DNA from: Candidatus Limnocylindrales bacterium
GTDB taxonomy: Bacteria > Moduliflexota > Moduliflexia > Moduliflexales > JAUQPW01
DNA: 64,000 nucleotides
Reading direction: 5' to 3'
Assembly (NCBI GenBank): GCA_035559535.1
Contig: DATMBG010000033.1
Location: forward strand, 116,379-180,378
Shown: one piece after another, positions 34,286-44,100 of the stretch
Position numbering within the stretch: position 1 is the stretch's first letter
Layout of the letters: the number at the start of each line of letters is the position of its first letter
Made by a program: the position numbers and the translations under genes
The notes under the pieces: generated by a model
Seen by the model: the letters and a program-made list of their open reading frames with translations, nothing else
The model's database searches: none
Told to the model about the DNA's origin: nothing

Positions 34286-34870
34286 ATGAAAGAATTAGTT
34301 CCAGGAAGTGTCCCTGTCTATACGCCTGTTTTTAAGGAGCTTCTTCAAGAAGAGCGTCTAAATCCCCTGGATGCAGGTGTCCCTAACCTTCAGGTACGGA
34401 AGACCCTTGAAGCGTTAACCCCCGAGAAGGCCTTTGCGCCCCATTCAATCGTAGATAGAGATATGGCCAATGCTTGTTTAGCAGCTATCTGGCTTTATCA
34501 TGATTTTCTGGATGAATCTCATCGCTTGAGTCAAGCGATTTCCACTCCTGTAGGAAGTTACTGGCATGGTCTGATGCATCGTCGGGAGCCGGATTTTTCC
34601 AACAGTAAGTATTGGTTTCGGCGGGTTGGGGATTTTCCTATTTTTGAATCCCTTCGACTTGCAGCCGCGGAACTGGCTTCAGCCTCGACTCCCCATGCAT
34701 CTACCACCTTCTTGATCCATCAGGCAAAATGGGATCCTTTTGCTTTTATTGATTTATGCGAAGCCTGCTTAAAAGGTCGTTCACCGGCCGACATGCTCTG
34801 TCGTCAGATCCAGAAGCGTGAATGGGAACTTCTTTTCGATTATTGCTTTGAAAAGGCTATTGGACGTTAA
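34286..34870 (+). CDS. Conserved protein of unknown function
   Basis: A 194-residue soluble protein. The ATG at 34286 is preferred because GGGGAGGTGA lies 5 bases before it; an in-frame GTG at 34277 lies within that Shine-Dalgarno. The core SYWHGLMHRREPDFSNSKYWFRRVGDFPIFESL, with several His and Trp residues, looks like a conserved motif of a widespread uncharacterised family. It also has NACLAAIWLYHDFLDESH. The His/Arg/Asp content could suit a metal or phosphate site, which is speculation. It is translationally close to the cysteine desulfurase gene. Its 3' end overlaps the convergent MBL gene by 14 bp. Confidence 0.8.
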   Translation: MKELVPGSVPVYTPVFKELLQEERLNPLDAGVPNLQVRKTLEALTPEKAFAPHSIVDRDMANACLAAIWLYHDFLDESHRLSQAISTPVGSYWHGLMHRREPDFSNSKYWFRRVGDFPIFESLRLAAAELASASTPHASTTFLIHQAKWDPFAFIDLCEACLKGRSPADMLCRQIQKREWELLFDYCFEKAIGR

Positions 34871-35891
34871 GATTTATAGATTTCTTATCTTTTTCATGCC
34901 TGTTCATCAAAGGATCCAAATGGATCGTCTGACCGTGTTGCATTAAGAAAAAGGTCTCAGGAGCCAGACCGGCGGCTTCCCGCGCTGCCATCAGGCGTTT
35001 GGGGGGTTCATCCATAGGCTCATCGGTGAGGTTAAAGGTTCCCCAGTGCATAGCAACCGAGTATCGGGAGTTTAAATCTCGATGTATTTGCACGGCCTCC
35101 TCGGGATTGATGTGCATGGCTTTCATAAACCAGCGTGGCTCATAAGCTCCAATGGGAAGAGCAGAGAGGTCAAAGGGTCCCAACCGGCGCCCGATTTCCA
35201 GGAAATCGAGGGAGTATCCGGTATCTCCGGCAAAGAAAAATTTAAAGTCCGGATGTGCAATGACCCAACCCGCCCAAAGAGTCTTGTTTTTATTGAAGGG
35301 GGTACGGGCACTGAAGTGTTGAGTCGGAACTGCATACAGAGTAAACCCAAAGCTTTGAATGCTCTCCCACCAATCCAGCTCCGTTACCTTTGAAATACCC
35401 AGCCTGGTAAACCAGATTTTGAGTCCCAGAGGCACAAAAAAGTGGGGGCTCTTTCCTGGGCCTTGCTTTTGGTAGAGCCGCTTCACCGTGGATGTGTCCA
35501 GATGATCGTAGTGGTTATGGGAAATAAATACCATATCGATGACAGGAAGATCCTCAAGGGCAAGTCCCGGCGGTGTCACCCGTTTGGGACCCATCCAGGA
35601 AAGTGGAGAGGCACGTCCGGTTAAGTGGGGATCTGTCAGAATATTGACCCCTTTCAATTGGAGTAAAAAGCTGGCATGCCCGATCCAGGTTAAAGTTGTC
35701 TCGGTGCGATTTCGACGAAGGAAAGCAGGATCATTTTTGGCCAAAGGGAAATGATAGCTCTCTTTTTTCGGATTATTCGATCTTCGCCCCCATAGACGAT
35801 TCCACCTCCACTTGAGAAAGTCTATAAACGTATGGGCGTCATGGGGATAGTTGTTTTGAAAACCTTGAAAGGTATGAGGATTCTTACCCAT
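34857..35891 (-). CDS. MBL-fold metal-dependent hydrolase, NAPE-PLD/UlaG-like
   Basis: A 344-residue metallo-beta-lactamase-fold hydrolase. LTWIGHASFLLQLKGVNILTDPHL opens the fold. The dinuclear metal motif is FISHNHYDHLD (HxHxDH), FFAGDTGYS carries the bridging Asp, and VAMHWGTF the last His. HINPEEAVQIHRDL and the region around PIGAYEPRWFM are typical of NAPE-phospholipase-D-like members. Some of these act on phospholipid amides and many have no known substrate. No signal peptide is seen. It is convergent with the preceding gene and separated from DUF423 by 228 bp. Confidence 0.9.
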   Translation of the reverse strand: MGKNPHTFQGFQNNYPHDAHTFIDFLKWRWNRLWGRRSNNPKKESYHFPLAKNDPAFLRRNRTETTLTWIGHASFLLQLKGVNILTDPHLTGRASPLSWMGPKRVTPPGLALEDLPVIDMVFISHNHYDHLDTSTVKRLYQKQGPGKSPHFFVPLGLKIWFTRLGISKVTELDWWESIQSFGFTLYAVPTQHFSARTPFNKNKTLWAGWVIAHPDFKFFFAGDTGYSLDFLEIGRRLGPFDLSALPIGAYEPRWFMKAMHINPEEAVQIHRDLNSRYSVAMHWGTFNLTDEPMDEPPKRLMAAREAAGLAPETFFLMQHGQTIHLDPLMNRHEKDKKSINLNVQ

Positions 35892-36119
35892 ATTGAGGTG
35901 AACAAAGTCTAAAGAAACATTATCCGAAGTTTTAATCTGGCTTTTTTCGTATAACCCTACAAATAACGCTACAAAATTTTAGCTGAAAAAATTAAAATAG
36001 AAGGTAATAACCTCTTTCTATCAAGCTAGTACAAGAGTTGAGAGATCTCAAGCAGATTCTTCAGGCAGATCTGGGAATTTAGCTGGCAAAGTTAGCCTGG
36101 AGACGTCAGGTTTACGAGT

Positions 36120-36488
36120 ATGGAACGACTCTTCTTTTCCTTAGGTGCCATCTCTGCTTTTATCGGAGTGGCTGCCGGAGCCTTTGGAGCCCATGGTTTG
36201 AGGGAACGATTACCAGCCGACCTGCTCACTATTTTTGAGGTAGGGGTGCGTTATCAGATGTATCATGCGTTGGCTATGCTGGTTGTAGGCTGGGCTTATA
36301 CCCGGTGGCCCGGGTCCCTGGTTGTAGCCGGCGGCTGGCTGTTTGTCCTGGGAACCATCCTGTTTTCTGGAAGCCTTTATCTTCTCAGCCTTACCGGAGT
36401 TCGATGGCTGGGTGCGATTACGCCTCTTGGTGGTCTGGCGTTCCTGGGGGGTTGGGTATGTTTGATAGTAGCCGGTTTGCGGGGATAA
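36120..36488 (+). CDS. DUF423 family small membrane protein
   Basis: A 122-residue protein with four predicted membrane helices. FSLGAISAFIGVAAGAFGAHGLRERL, YQMYHALAMLVVGW and GTILFSGSLYLLSLTG, plus a GWVCLIVAGL end, match the DUF423 (YgdD-like) family. The function is unknown. It begins at an ATG at 36120. It is the last ordinary gene before the repeat-bearing region and the Zorya cluster. Confidence 0.92.
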   Translation: MERLFFSLGAISAFIGVAAGAFGAHGLRERLPADLLTIFEVGVRYQMYHALAMLVVGWAYTRWPGSLVVAGGWLFVLGTILFSGSLYLLSLTGVRWLGAITPLGGLAFLGGWVCLIVAGLRG

Positions 36489-36577
36489 ATAACCATTTCC
36501 CTATATTGCAAATGTCAGGGTATAATATCTCTAAAGCACTTCAGCCTGATCTCGAGTGGACAAACACCGGAAGGATA

Positions 36578-36605
36578 GTAGGGGCGCACGGTCGTACACC
36601 CTTAC
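36578..36605. repeat. 28-bp palindrome, family B (decayed copy)
   Basis: GTAGGGGCGCACGG is followed by TCGTACACCCTTAC. The halves match as a palindrome except at four or five positions, all of which would still be G-T wobbles or transitions. Confidence 0.55.
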
Positions 36606-36769
36606 GGAATCTTTGAACGAACCTATCAAACTAACGAATTCCCCACGTGCTATTCTAACGCCTCGTAAGGTCACAAGGCCTTGCGCCCGTACTTAAAGTC
36701 CTACTAAAAAGAAAAGATCCAACCGGTTTAACTTCCTTCAGGGTTTGTCGTCTTCATTAAATAGGAACT

Positions 36770-36797
36770 GTAGGGGCACGGCATGCCGTGTCCCTAC
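36770..36797. repeat. 28-bp palindrome, family B
   Basis: The left half GTAGGGGCACGGCA and right half TGCCGTGTCCCTAC form a 28-bp palindrome with one mismatch. Confidence 0.8.
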
Positions 36798-37055
36798 TAT
36801 CTTTTTTCTATTAGTTATTTTCAATAACAATCGGTATTAACCTTTTTATTTTTACCCTGCTTCAAGATAATAGCCCTTCTATTTGTCATTACCACAGGTC
36901 TGAGGTTTAGCTTGACAATAAAAACCGTTAATGCTAATTCAGTCTAAAGATTGAATTTAGCTAGAGGAAAAAACGGTATAAAACCGTTTTTGGGGGGCTT
37001 TTATCGATACTAAGGGGACGAGTACATGGAACATAACCCTGGTAAAAGCTAAATT

Positions 37056-38915
37056 ATGAATTTTCTTTATAAACTTTTTCCTTTCCACTCTTTACTTACC
37101 TTAGATGATAATACGCTCACGGCCTGGTGGGTTCTCGGTACCATTTTGTATTTCGTAATTTCTGCGGTCTGGTTATTCCTAAGATGTTACCGCATTATCA
37201 CCACCCTCCGCCAGACGGAAAAAAGTTTTTCCATAGACTCCATCCAAAAGAAAGATCTCCTAAAAGAAAATTGGATGCAATATGCTCAAACCTTTCTGAG
37301 TGAGAATCGACCCAAGACCAGCGAAGATGCCGAAATCTATTTCAATGAGCAAAGTATTCTCAGTCATCGATTGATTCTTCGTTACTGGCTGGCTGTACCG
37401 GGTATTTTGGTTGGAGTAGGAATTCTGGGAACGTTTGTAGGCTTAACTGTTGGTATTGCAAATTTTGATATTGGATCCACGGAAAAAATTGAGCGAAGTA
37501 TTCAAACCCTTTTATCTGGTATGGGCACAGCGTTTGTGTCTTCTGTTTGGGGGATGCTATTATCTCTTATGTTTGGAGTGCTAGAAAAGTTTTGGTTCAA
37601 TCAGGTAGGTAAACGAATTAGCAGCCTTTGTACTCTTCTGGATCAAAAATTCAGGCTAAAAAAGGTAGACGAGTTGCGATATGCTCAGGAAGATGAAGCT
37701 AGATTGCTTAGAAATTTATTAGGAGAGCTTTTTGTTTTTCACAATGAAGAAAACACAGAAATATTACCGGCTCATGTATTTCGCGATTTACATCGAGAAG
37801 CCGAAGAGCAGACAAAAGCCCTCAAATCTTTCTCTACAGATCTAGCAGATAAGATTAGTTTGGCTACAGAAACAATCATAAACGCTTCTAGAGATCAAAT
37901 TCAAGAGACAGTACAGCGCACCTTTAATATCCAATTGTTTCCTTTATTAAACAAAATAGATGACAGCCTGAAGGAATTAACTGCCCAGATACAGAAATTA
38001 CAAAGCTTGGAAGAAGAATCTTCTAATACTTTTATAGAACAGGCTGTTTCCGATTTAAAAAATTTCCTCGGAGAAATAGGCCAGCAGTTTTCTGCACCTC
38101 TATTCAACTCGGCAAAATTACAAATAGAAAGTCTAGAAGACAACTTTAAAACCCTTACAGAGGATCTGAAAAAAAACATTGTCGACATGGAAGCTGGATT
38201 GTCTACCATACCGAATTCTTTCCAACAGATTAGTAAAGAGTTGATGGATAATTTTTCAAATTCTCTGGAAATACAGATGCAAACCTTGGGAAATATTGTT
38301 AAAGCAGCCAGTGAAAACCTATCCGAACTACCAGCTTCCTTTCAACAAACAAGCCAGAGAATCTCTGAGTCTTTAGAAGCTTTTTCGCAGACTGTACAGA
38401 AGCTTAATTCAACCTCACAAGATATACTTGAAAAAGGTTTGAAACTAACCGAATCTATGACCACAGCAAATAGCGAAGTTCAAGGAGCACTTGAACAATT
38501 ACAACCTCTCTCAATTCGATTAGTAGCGGTTGTAAAAAACCTGGAGTTAAGCAGTAATAACTTACAAACGTCTACTACACAGTTCATCCAACAAACTAAA
38601 GAATTTCTTAATACCAATCAAAGTACGCTTCTAAGGCTTCAAGAATCGCTTAAACAAGCTCAGGAAGTTGCGGTGGATTACGCCAGTAAATTCAAGAAGA
38701 TCCAAGATGGTTTGCGTGATATTTTTTCTGAGGTTCAACAAGGACTATCCCGATATCAGGAGACAACGCGAGAGGGTCTTAACAATGCTCTGGGTCAATT
38801 TACAAACCTGTTCTCTCAGGCCGTGCATTCCATCTCTGGAAGTATTGAGGAACTAAGCGAAAGTATAGAAGTATTGAACGATCTTGCAAACAAACTCCGT
38901 AGTCAAAGCTCGTAG
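37056..38915 (+). CDS. zorA: Zorya system stator protein ZorA (MotA-like with long tail)
   Basis: A 619-residue inner-membrane protein. Membrane segments lie near residues 22-44, 111-137 (AVPGILVGVGILGTFVGLTVG) and 151-176 (LLSGMGTAFVSSVWGMLLSL). The last two have the Gly-rich MotA/TolQ/ExbB channel pattern. From about residue 190 onward there is a cytoplasmic tail of about 430 residues, Gln/Glu/Ser/Leu-rich and strongly coiled-coil or helical. That long tail is the ZorA hallmark and is absent from flagellar MotA. ZorA and ZorB form a proton-driven motor thought to sense phage entry and signal through the tail. Base composition is clearly more AT-rich than the hem or lpxA genes, consistent with acquisition. 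zorB begins 11 bp after the stop. Confidence 0.93.
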   Translation: MNFLYKLFPFHSLLTLDDNTLTAWWVLGTILYFVISAVWLFLRCYRIITTLRQTEKSFSIDSIQKKDLLKENWMQYAQTFLSENRPKTSEDAEIYFNEQSILSHRLILRYWLAVPGILVGVGILGTFVGLTVGIANFDIGSTEKIERSIQTLLSGMGTAFVSSVWGMLLSLMFGVLEKFWFNQVGKRISSLCTLLDQKFRLKKVDELRYAQEDEARLLRNLLGELFVFHNEENTEILPAHVFRDLHREAEEQTKALKSFSTDLADKISLATETIINASRDQIQETVQRTFNIQLFPLLNKIDDSLKELTAQIQKLQSLEEESSNTFIEQAVSDLKNFLGEIGQQFSAPLFNSAKLQIESLEDNFKTLTEDLKKNIVDMEAGLSTIPNSFQQISKELMDNFSNSLEIQMQTLGNIVKAASENLSELPASFQQTSQRISESLEAFSQTVQKLNSTSQDILEKGLKLTESMTTANSEVQGALEQLQPLSIRLVAVVKNLELSSNNLQTSTTQFIQQTKEFLNTNQSTLLRLQESLKQAQEVAVDYASKFKKIQDGLRDIFSEVQQGLSRYQETTREGLNNALGQFTNLFSQAVHSISGSIEELSESIEVLNDLANKLRSQSS

Positions 38916-38926
38916 GATAAGTAATC

Positions 38927-39715
38927 ATGTTAAAAGGAAAAAAGATCTTAGAATCCTCTGATGAAGATAATCCCTTTATCATGTCGGTAGGGGATTTAAT
39001 GGCCTCTCTGCTGTTGATTTTTATACTGCTTCTTTCTGCTACCTTACTAAAGCTGGAAGACGAGTATAGAAGAAAGAGAGACGAAGCAGATAGAGCTGAA
39101 AGACTGGCTCAAGAAAAACAAAAAGTTGCCGACTAGGTTCAACAGATTGCTAAAACTTATGAAAAGCTCCAGGATGAACTGTATAAAGATCTTTTTAATG
39201 AATTCAAGAATGATCTTGAAAAGTGGCGAGCTGAACTGCGAAGAGATACTTTATCTATTCGATTTAAGGAACCTGAGGTACTATTTGATCAGGGTAAAGC
39301 GGAACTCAAGGAAAAATTTAAAGTAATATTAGATGACTTCTTCCCCAGATATATTAAGCTACTGTTCACGAAGTATAAAGACAATATCGAAGAGATAAGG
39401 ATTGAAGGCCATACTTCAAGCGAGTGGATGGAATATAAGATTGATCCAGAAACAGCCTATTTTAAAAACATGGAACTTTCCCAGGATAGAACGCGAAGTG
39501 TTTTGATTTATGTTCTCCAGATGATTAAAGATGATACGCTTAAACAATGGGCCCGAGATAAAATCACAGCTAATGGTCTTTCGTCCAGCAAACTTATTAT
39601 CAAGCCCAACGGAGAAGAAGATAAAGAAGCCTCACGCCGGGTTGAATTTCGTGTACGTACAGATGCCGAAAGTCAAATTGGTAAAATCCTGGCTCAGCAG
39701 GAGAGAGCAAAATGA
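38927..39715 (+). pseudogene. zorB: Zorya system ZorB (MotB-like), interrupted by an in-frame amber codon
   Basis: One continuous frame of 262 sense-or-stop codons before the final TGA. Codon 70 (39134-39136) is TAG. Upstream of it: NPFIMSVGDLMASLLLIFILLL, a single membrane helix with the Asp (D23) equivalent to the proton-carrying Asp of MotB, then a charged linker. Downstream, in the same frame: a helical linker and an OmpA/MotB-type peptidoglycan-binding domain (VLFDQGKAEL, IRIEGHTSSEWM, LSQDRTRSVLIYVLQM, RRVEFRV). No frameshift occurs, and the surrounding VAD-stop-VQQ would read normally with Gln at that position. The final TGA overlaps the zorC ATG. It may be a real nonsense mutation, a sequence error or a suppressed codon; the downstream part shows no other decay. 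Confidence 0.9.
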
Positions 39716-41109
39716 CGAGTGCGAAATCATTACTTAATTTCTATTTTGACCCCAATCAGTTTGCCGCAGACGCCCGATATATTATTTCTCGTAAAACCCG
39801 AGAGAGCATTGAAAAGGTTACTGAAGCCCTGGCAGATATAGCAGCGAAAAATCAGGGAAATAAAAGAGAACCCTCTGACATTGGTGAAATCTATCAAACG
39901 TTTATGGCCCTTGCTCCAAAAGGGATAGAAGTTCTAAAGCAAGAATTCGATACTTTATATAAAGTGCGCAAGCTTGTTCGTTCACTGGCCTATCCTAAAG
40001 AAAATCCTAAGTTATCTATCCTGAGTTCAGCATTTCTTCCCCTTGCCTTACAGATTATCAACAAATATTGGCGTGATGGAATGTTAGGGGGATTGTTTCG
40101 TACCCTCTTGCAAAACTGGAGTTATCCGGGAATAGAACGACTCAGGAGGTTCGTTGGTGAGAAGATAAACCGGTATTCTGGAAACAATCAAACCTTACTT
40201 GTCCTTAAACATAAGGCTCCATTTTATATCGAAGACCAGGGGACTATTTCTCTCGGACTTAATCTCATCCAAAATCAAAAGAAGCTTTCAGAGGTATGGC
40301 AGTATCTAGATTTACCTGACTCCATGAAGGGTTATGAATACTTTTCGACGGTTGGAGAAGCCTTTACATCCCTGGTGATGCGGAAGCAACAATTTGAACA
40401 GTATATTCCAGATATCCTTGAATTCTTGAAACAACACCGAACTCTGGATACTTCAAAAAAATGCCTCTGTAAAATAATCTTAAAGTTACAAAATGGTGAT
40501 CATTCAGAACTTAGAGAACGGATTAAAGTATCTACCCTCGAACTAATTGGAGATCCGATACGAGATGATAAATGGTTACCATGGGCAGGTGCCAATGAGA
40601 CAGATAAAAGTGATCTAAAGAAGGCTCAAACAATTCTTAATCAGTGGCTGACACAGCAATTCATTGTCATCTTTTTTGAAAAACTGACCATGGATGAGGA
40701 TAGAAAAGCGTTTTGGTTACATTACTCCAGACATATATCGAATTTTAAAATTTACGGTCATCGTCAGGATCGAGTTCAGCTCTCCGGAGATTACCGAATC
40801 AAAGAAGAGTATTTGAAGACTCATTTTGGATTTATTAAAAATGCTGAACGAAGTCAGAGAGCCTTTGTAATGGTGGTAAAAGATTATGTTTTTGTCGAAT
40901 TTAGTGAATGTGGGGGTGCTTTTTATGCCTATCGGAAAACCAATCCTATCTGTCCTGATATCCTTCAAGATTCTTTATCTATTCATGCCTTACGACATTC
41001 TAAAAACCGGAAACCATTAACTTCTATACAGAATGAAGGAAGACTCTCTCATACCGCCGGTTGGAAATGTTCCCTTTCCCGGTGGCTTAAAACCCATCTG
41101 GAGATATAA
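39712..41109 (+). CDS. zorC: Zorya type I protein ZorC (EH-signature domain)
   Basis: A 465-residue cytoplasmic protein with no membrane segment or recognised nuclease motif. Its position between zorB and a Snf2-type zorD is as in type I Zorya. The C-terminal pattern (FWLHYSRHISNFKIYGHRQDR, RAFVMVVKDYVFVEFSECGGAFYAYRK) fits the EH-signature domain that defines ZorC. In the studied systems ZorC binds DNA and works with ZorD near the activated motor. Its ATG overlaps the zorB stop (ATGA), so its translation may depend on ribosomes finishing zorB, which the amber codon at 39134 would reduce. It ends 3 bp before zorD. Confidence 0.88.
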   Translation: MTSAKSLLNFYFDPNQFAADARYIISRKTRESIEKVTEALADIAAKNQGNKREPSDIGEIYQTFMALAPKGIEVLKQEFDTLYKVRKLVRSLAYPKENPKLSILSSAFLPLALQIINKYWRDGMLGGLFRTLLQNWSYPGIERLRRFVGEKINRYSGNNQTLLVLKHKAPFYIEDQGTISLGLNLIQNQKKLSEVWQYLDLPDSMKGYEYFSTVGEAFTSLVMRKQQFEQYIPDILEFLKQHRTLDTSKKCLCKIILKLQNGDHSELRERIKVSTLELIGDPIRDDKWLPWAGANETDKSDLKKAQTILNQWLTQQFIVIFFEKLTMDEDRKAFWLHYSRHISNFKIYGHRQDRVQLSGDYRIKEEYLKTHFGFIKNAERSQRAFVMVVKDYVFVEFSECGGAFYAYRKTNPICPDILQDSLSIHALRHSKNRKPLTSIQNEGRLSHTAGWKCSLSRWLKTHLEI

Positions 41110-41112
41110 TCC

Positions 41113-44100
41113 ATGTTAACCTGGCAGGTTTCTCCTGAGTATTGGATCTTTAGTTTTGGGGATGGGGATCAACCAATTCCTCTGAAATCATGGAATAATT
41201 ATCCCTTCCCTGCTAACGCCTACGCCCAGGTTCTCCTATTCCGAGAACTCCTTGATAACGGTAAAGCTCTGGCTGATGAGACTTCCATATTGGTTCCCCA
41301 TGAAGAAATCTGTACACTATCTACAATAGATCAACAACTACTCAATCTTCCACCACCCTATCCCTTCGATATCCGGGTAGATGCCAGTGGAATGTTACAG
41401 CAACAAGATTTTCAATTTAAATGGGGATTTTATGAGCATCCTCAAGGCCGACAACTTTTTGGAGAACGTATTGGATGCCTCTTGAAGTTGGAAGATGGTA
41501 CCCAATATCTGCTTTCTTCCCAACAACTTGCCCTTTGTAATGCTTTGGATGAGTTCAATGCACTGCCTCCCGAAATGAAAAACTTAAACGGTAACCTGCT
41601 TCGTTTTGCAGAGATCAAAGAACTTTCTGCAAAGTCTGCAGCAATACTGGACAGCTATCTAGAAAACGAACAGGTTGTGGTACCTAAAAACCTCAGCTTA
41701 AAACCTAAAATCGGCCAAGGCGATACCCTTGAAATTCTACCCGAAGTGGAGGGAGTCAATGCCCGGCAATTTGAAGAGAAATTTGATTTTTTCCACACGG
41801 TTCAGGCTGTTTATACGCTTCAAGATGAAAAGGGTAAAAGAACCCGAATTCCCTTTTCAGAACCTCAGCAACAAGAATTGAAAAAGATCAAGACTTATCG
41901 TCGAGTTCAAGGAGATCAGAAAAGAAAAATTCTTGAGCAGCCCCAGGAAATTTTTGATCCAGATATTATTGACCTGGATCAATTCAGCAAACGCGTTATC
42001 GATATTGGACTCTACAAACCTCGGTTTTATACTTTTATTAGTCCTTATAAATCCCAATGGATCCCCGGTATTTTGATAGAAGCGTCGAATGGAGATAAAA
42101 AGAAAATTGGGTTTAGGAGCCCGGCAGAACTTAAAGAATTTAAGAGGTTATGTGAAAAGGCATTACAAGAGGGAGAAAATTTTGTGGAATGGCGAGGCGT
42201 TCAGATTCCACTTTCTGAAACCGATATCATTCTAAGAACGGCAGAACATCAATTCCAAAATCCTTACGAACCGGTTCAAGAGGATGCCTCAAGGAAAAAA
42301 GTCCTGATTATCAAAGAAAATATCGACCAGTTGGAACATGAAGAAGTTTTTGAAAAACCTGTTCTTTCTACAGAAACTTTCCATCATCAATATAGCTATC
42401 CTCCCAACCTCAAAATGACCGTGCAAGTTCTTGAACATCAAGAAGAGGGAATTGCCTGGCTACAATCCCTATATAGGGATGGTTATTCCGGCGCACTTCT
42501 AGCCGATGATATGGGACTTGGTAAGACATTACAGATGTTGGCATTTATAGACTGGCATAATACCACTTTAAACACTGAGGATAAACCTTATTTGGTCGTT
42601 GCACCTGTTTCCCTACTGGAAAATTGGGAAAAGGAATATCCTAAATTCTTTGAACCCTGTGTGTTGAAAATTCTCAAGTTCTACGGTTCTCCTTTACCCG
42701 AATTCCTAAACGGGACCCACTTAAAGAACAGGCAGATTGTTCTGACCACCTATGAAACTTTACGGAAGCAACAACTTAAGCTTTGCGGGATAGATTGGTC
42801 GGTGGTTATTCTAGATGAAGCACAAAAAATCAAAACGCCCGGTACCCTGGTTACTAATGCTGTAAAAGCCCTCAAGGCTGACTTTAAAATTGCAGCTACC
42901 GGAACCCCTGTGGAAAATACACTGGTGGATTTGTGGTGTATTATGGATTTTGTAGTTCCTGGATTATTGGGCAGTGCCAAAGAGTTTGCCAAAGAGTACC
43001 AAAATCCTTTAAAGAATAAAGATATCGATGTGAAGCAACTGGGAGAATCTCTGCGGAAACGGATCGGGATTTATATTAAGCGGCGTTTGAAGAAGGATAT
43101 CCTCCAGGGGTTACCAAAGAAAACTCAGCATCGCTGCGAATGTGCGATGCCTGAAATACAATTTCAGAGATACCTGGAAGAAATTGCACAAGCAAAGAGT
43201 ATTCAGAACAATGCCACAGACCGTCAGAATAGAATTCTTCATGTCCTTTGGACCCTGCGGGATATTTCAGATCATCCCTTTCTACCAGACAAACAAATCG
43301 ACCAATTCCATGTAGATAAACTGATAACGACTTCTGCGAAGCTTCAGATCACCGTTGAAATTCTAAAATCCATCCAGGAGCGGAGAGAAAAAGTCATTCT
43401 CTTTGCGGACCGGCGAGAAACTCAACGGCTTTTAGCGAGGGTTCTTCAGGAGAAATTTCATATTCGGGCAAGTATTGTGAATGGGGATACCCCAATAAGT
43501 CGATGGGGTAGTATATCTTCTAAAGAAAGTCGTCAACAGGCTATTGATCGATTTCAACGCCAGGAGGGGTTCTACGCTATCATTATGTCACCTCTTGCCG
43601 CTGGGGTTGGGTTGAATATCACAGCCGCTAACCATGTAATCCATTATTCCCGACACTGGAATCCCGCCAAGGAAGATCAAGCTACTGATCGGGTTTATCG
43701 AATTGGTCAAGAGAAAGAGGTTTACGTCTATCTGCCTATGGCAACGGCTCCGAATTTTAAATCCTTCGATGTAATCCTCGATGAATTGTTGGAACGAAAA
43801 CGCGAGCTGGCCAGTGTCTCACTCTTTCCCACTGAACGTGCTGAAGTCACACCAGAGGAGATATTCCATGAAGTGCTTGAAACCCCATCAGAAATTCCAA
43901 CTTTTCGACCTTTTACCCTGGAAGATTTAGATGCCCTAGATCCTTATCTGTTTGAGGCAGCTATAGCCGTGCTCTGGCAAAAGAAAGGTTATCAGGTAGA
44001 GCTTACACCCAAATTCAATGACAAAGGCGCAGACATCATCGCCCGTTCTCAAGGGCATAATATTCTCCTTCAGACCAAACATTCCAGAAATCCGGTTGGT

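Larger units (their letters stand above)
36489..37055. other. Repeat-bearing intergenic region upstream of Zorya
   Basis: About 570 bp with no gene. It holds a decayed 28-bp palindrome (36578-36605), a related GCGCCCGTAC arm near 36683, and an intact palindrome (36770-36797). Closer to zorA a TTGACA at 36912 could be a -35 element, but the -10 at the right distance (TAATTC) is weak. AAAAACGG...CCGTTTTT (36969-36991) is a small hairpin ending in a T-run 65 bp before zorA, a possible terminator of upstream transcription or an attenuator. Confidence 0.5.

Noticed and set aside
37056-39715. Flagellar or Tol/Exb motor genes
   Set aside because: The 430-residue coiled tail of the MotA-like protein and the adjacent EH-signature and Snf2-nuclease genes fit Zorya, and no flagellar or TonB genes are nearby.
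39126-39715. ZorB as two separate genes or a frameshift
   Set aside because: The frame is identical on both sides of the TAG, and the second part has no start with a ribosome site before the conserved domain, so one interrupted gene is the simplest reading.
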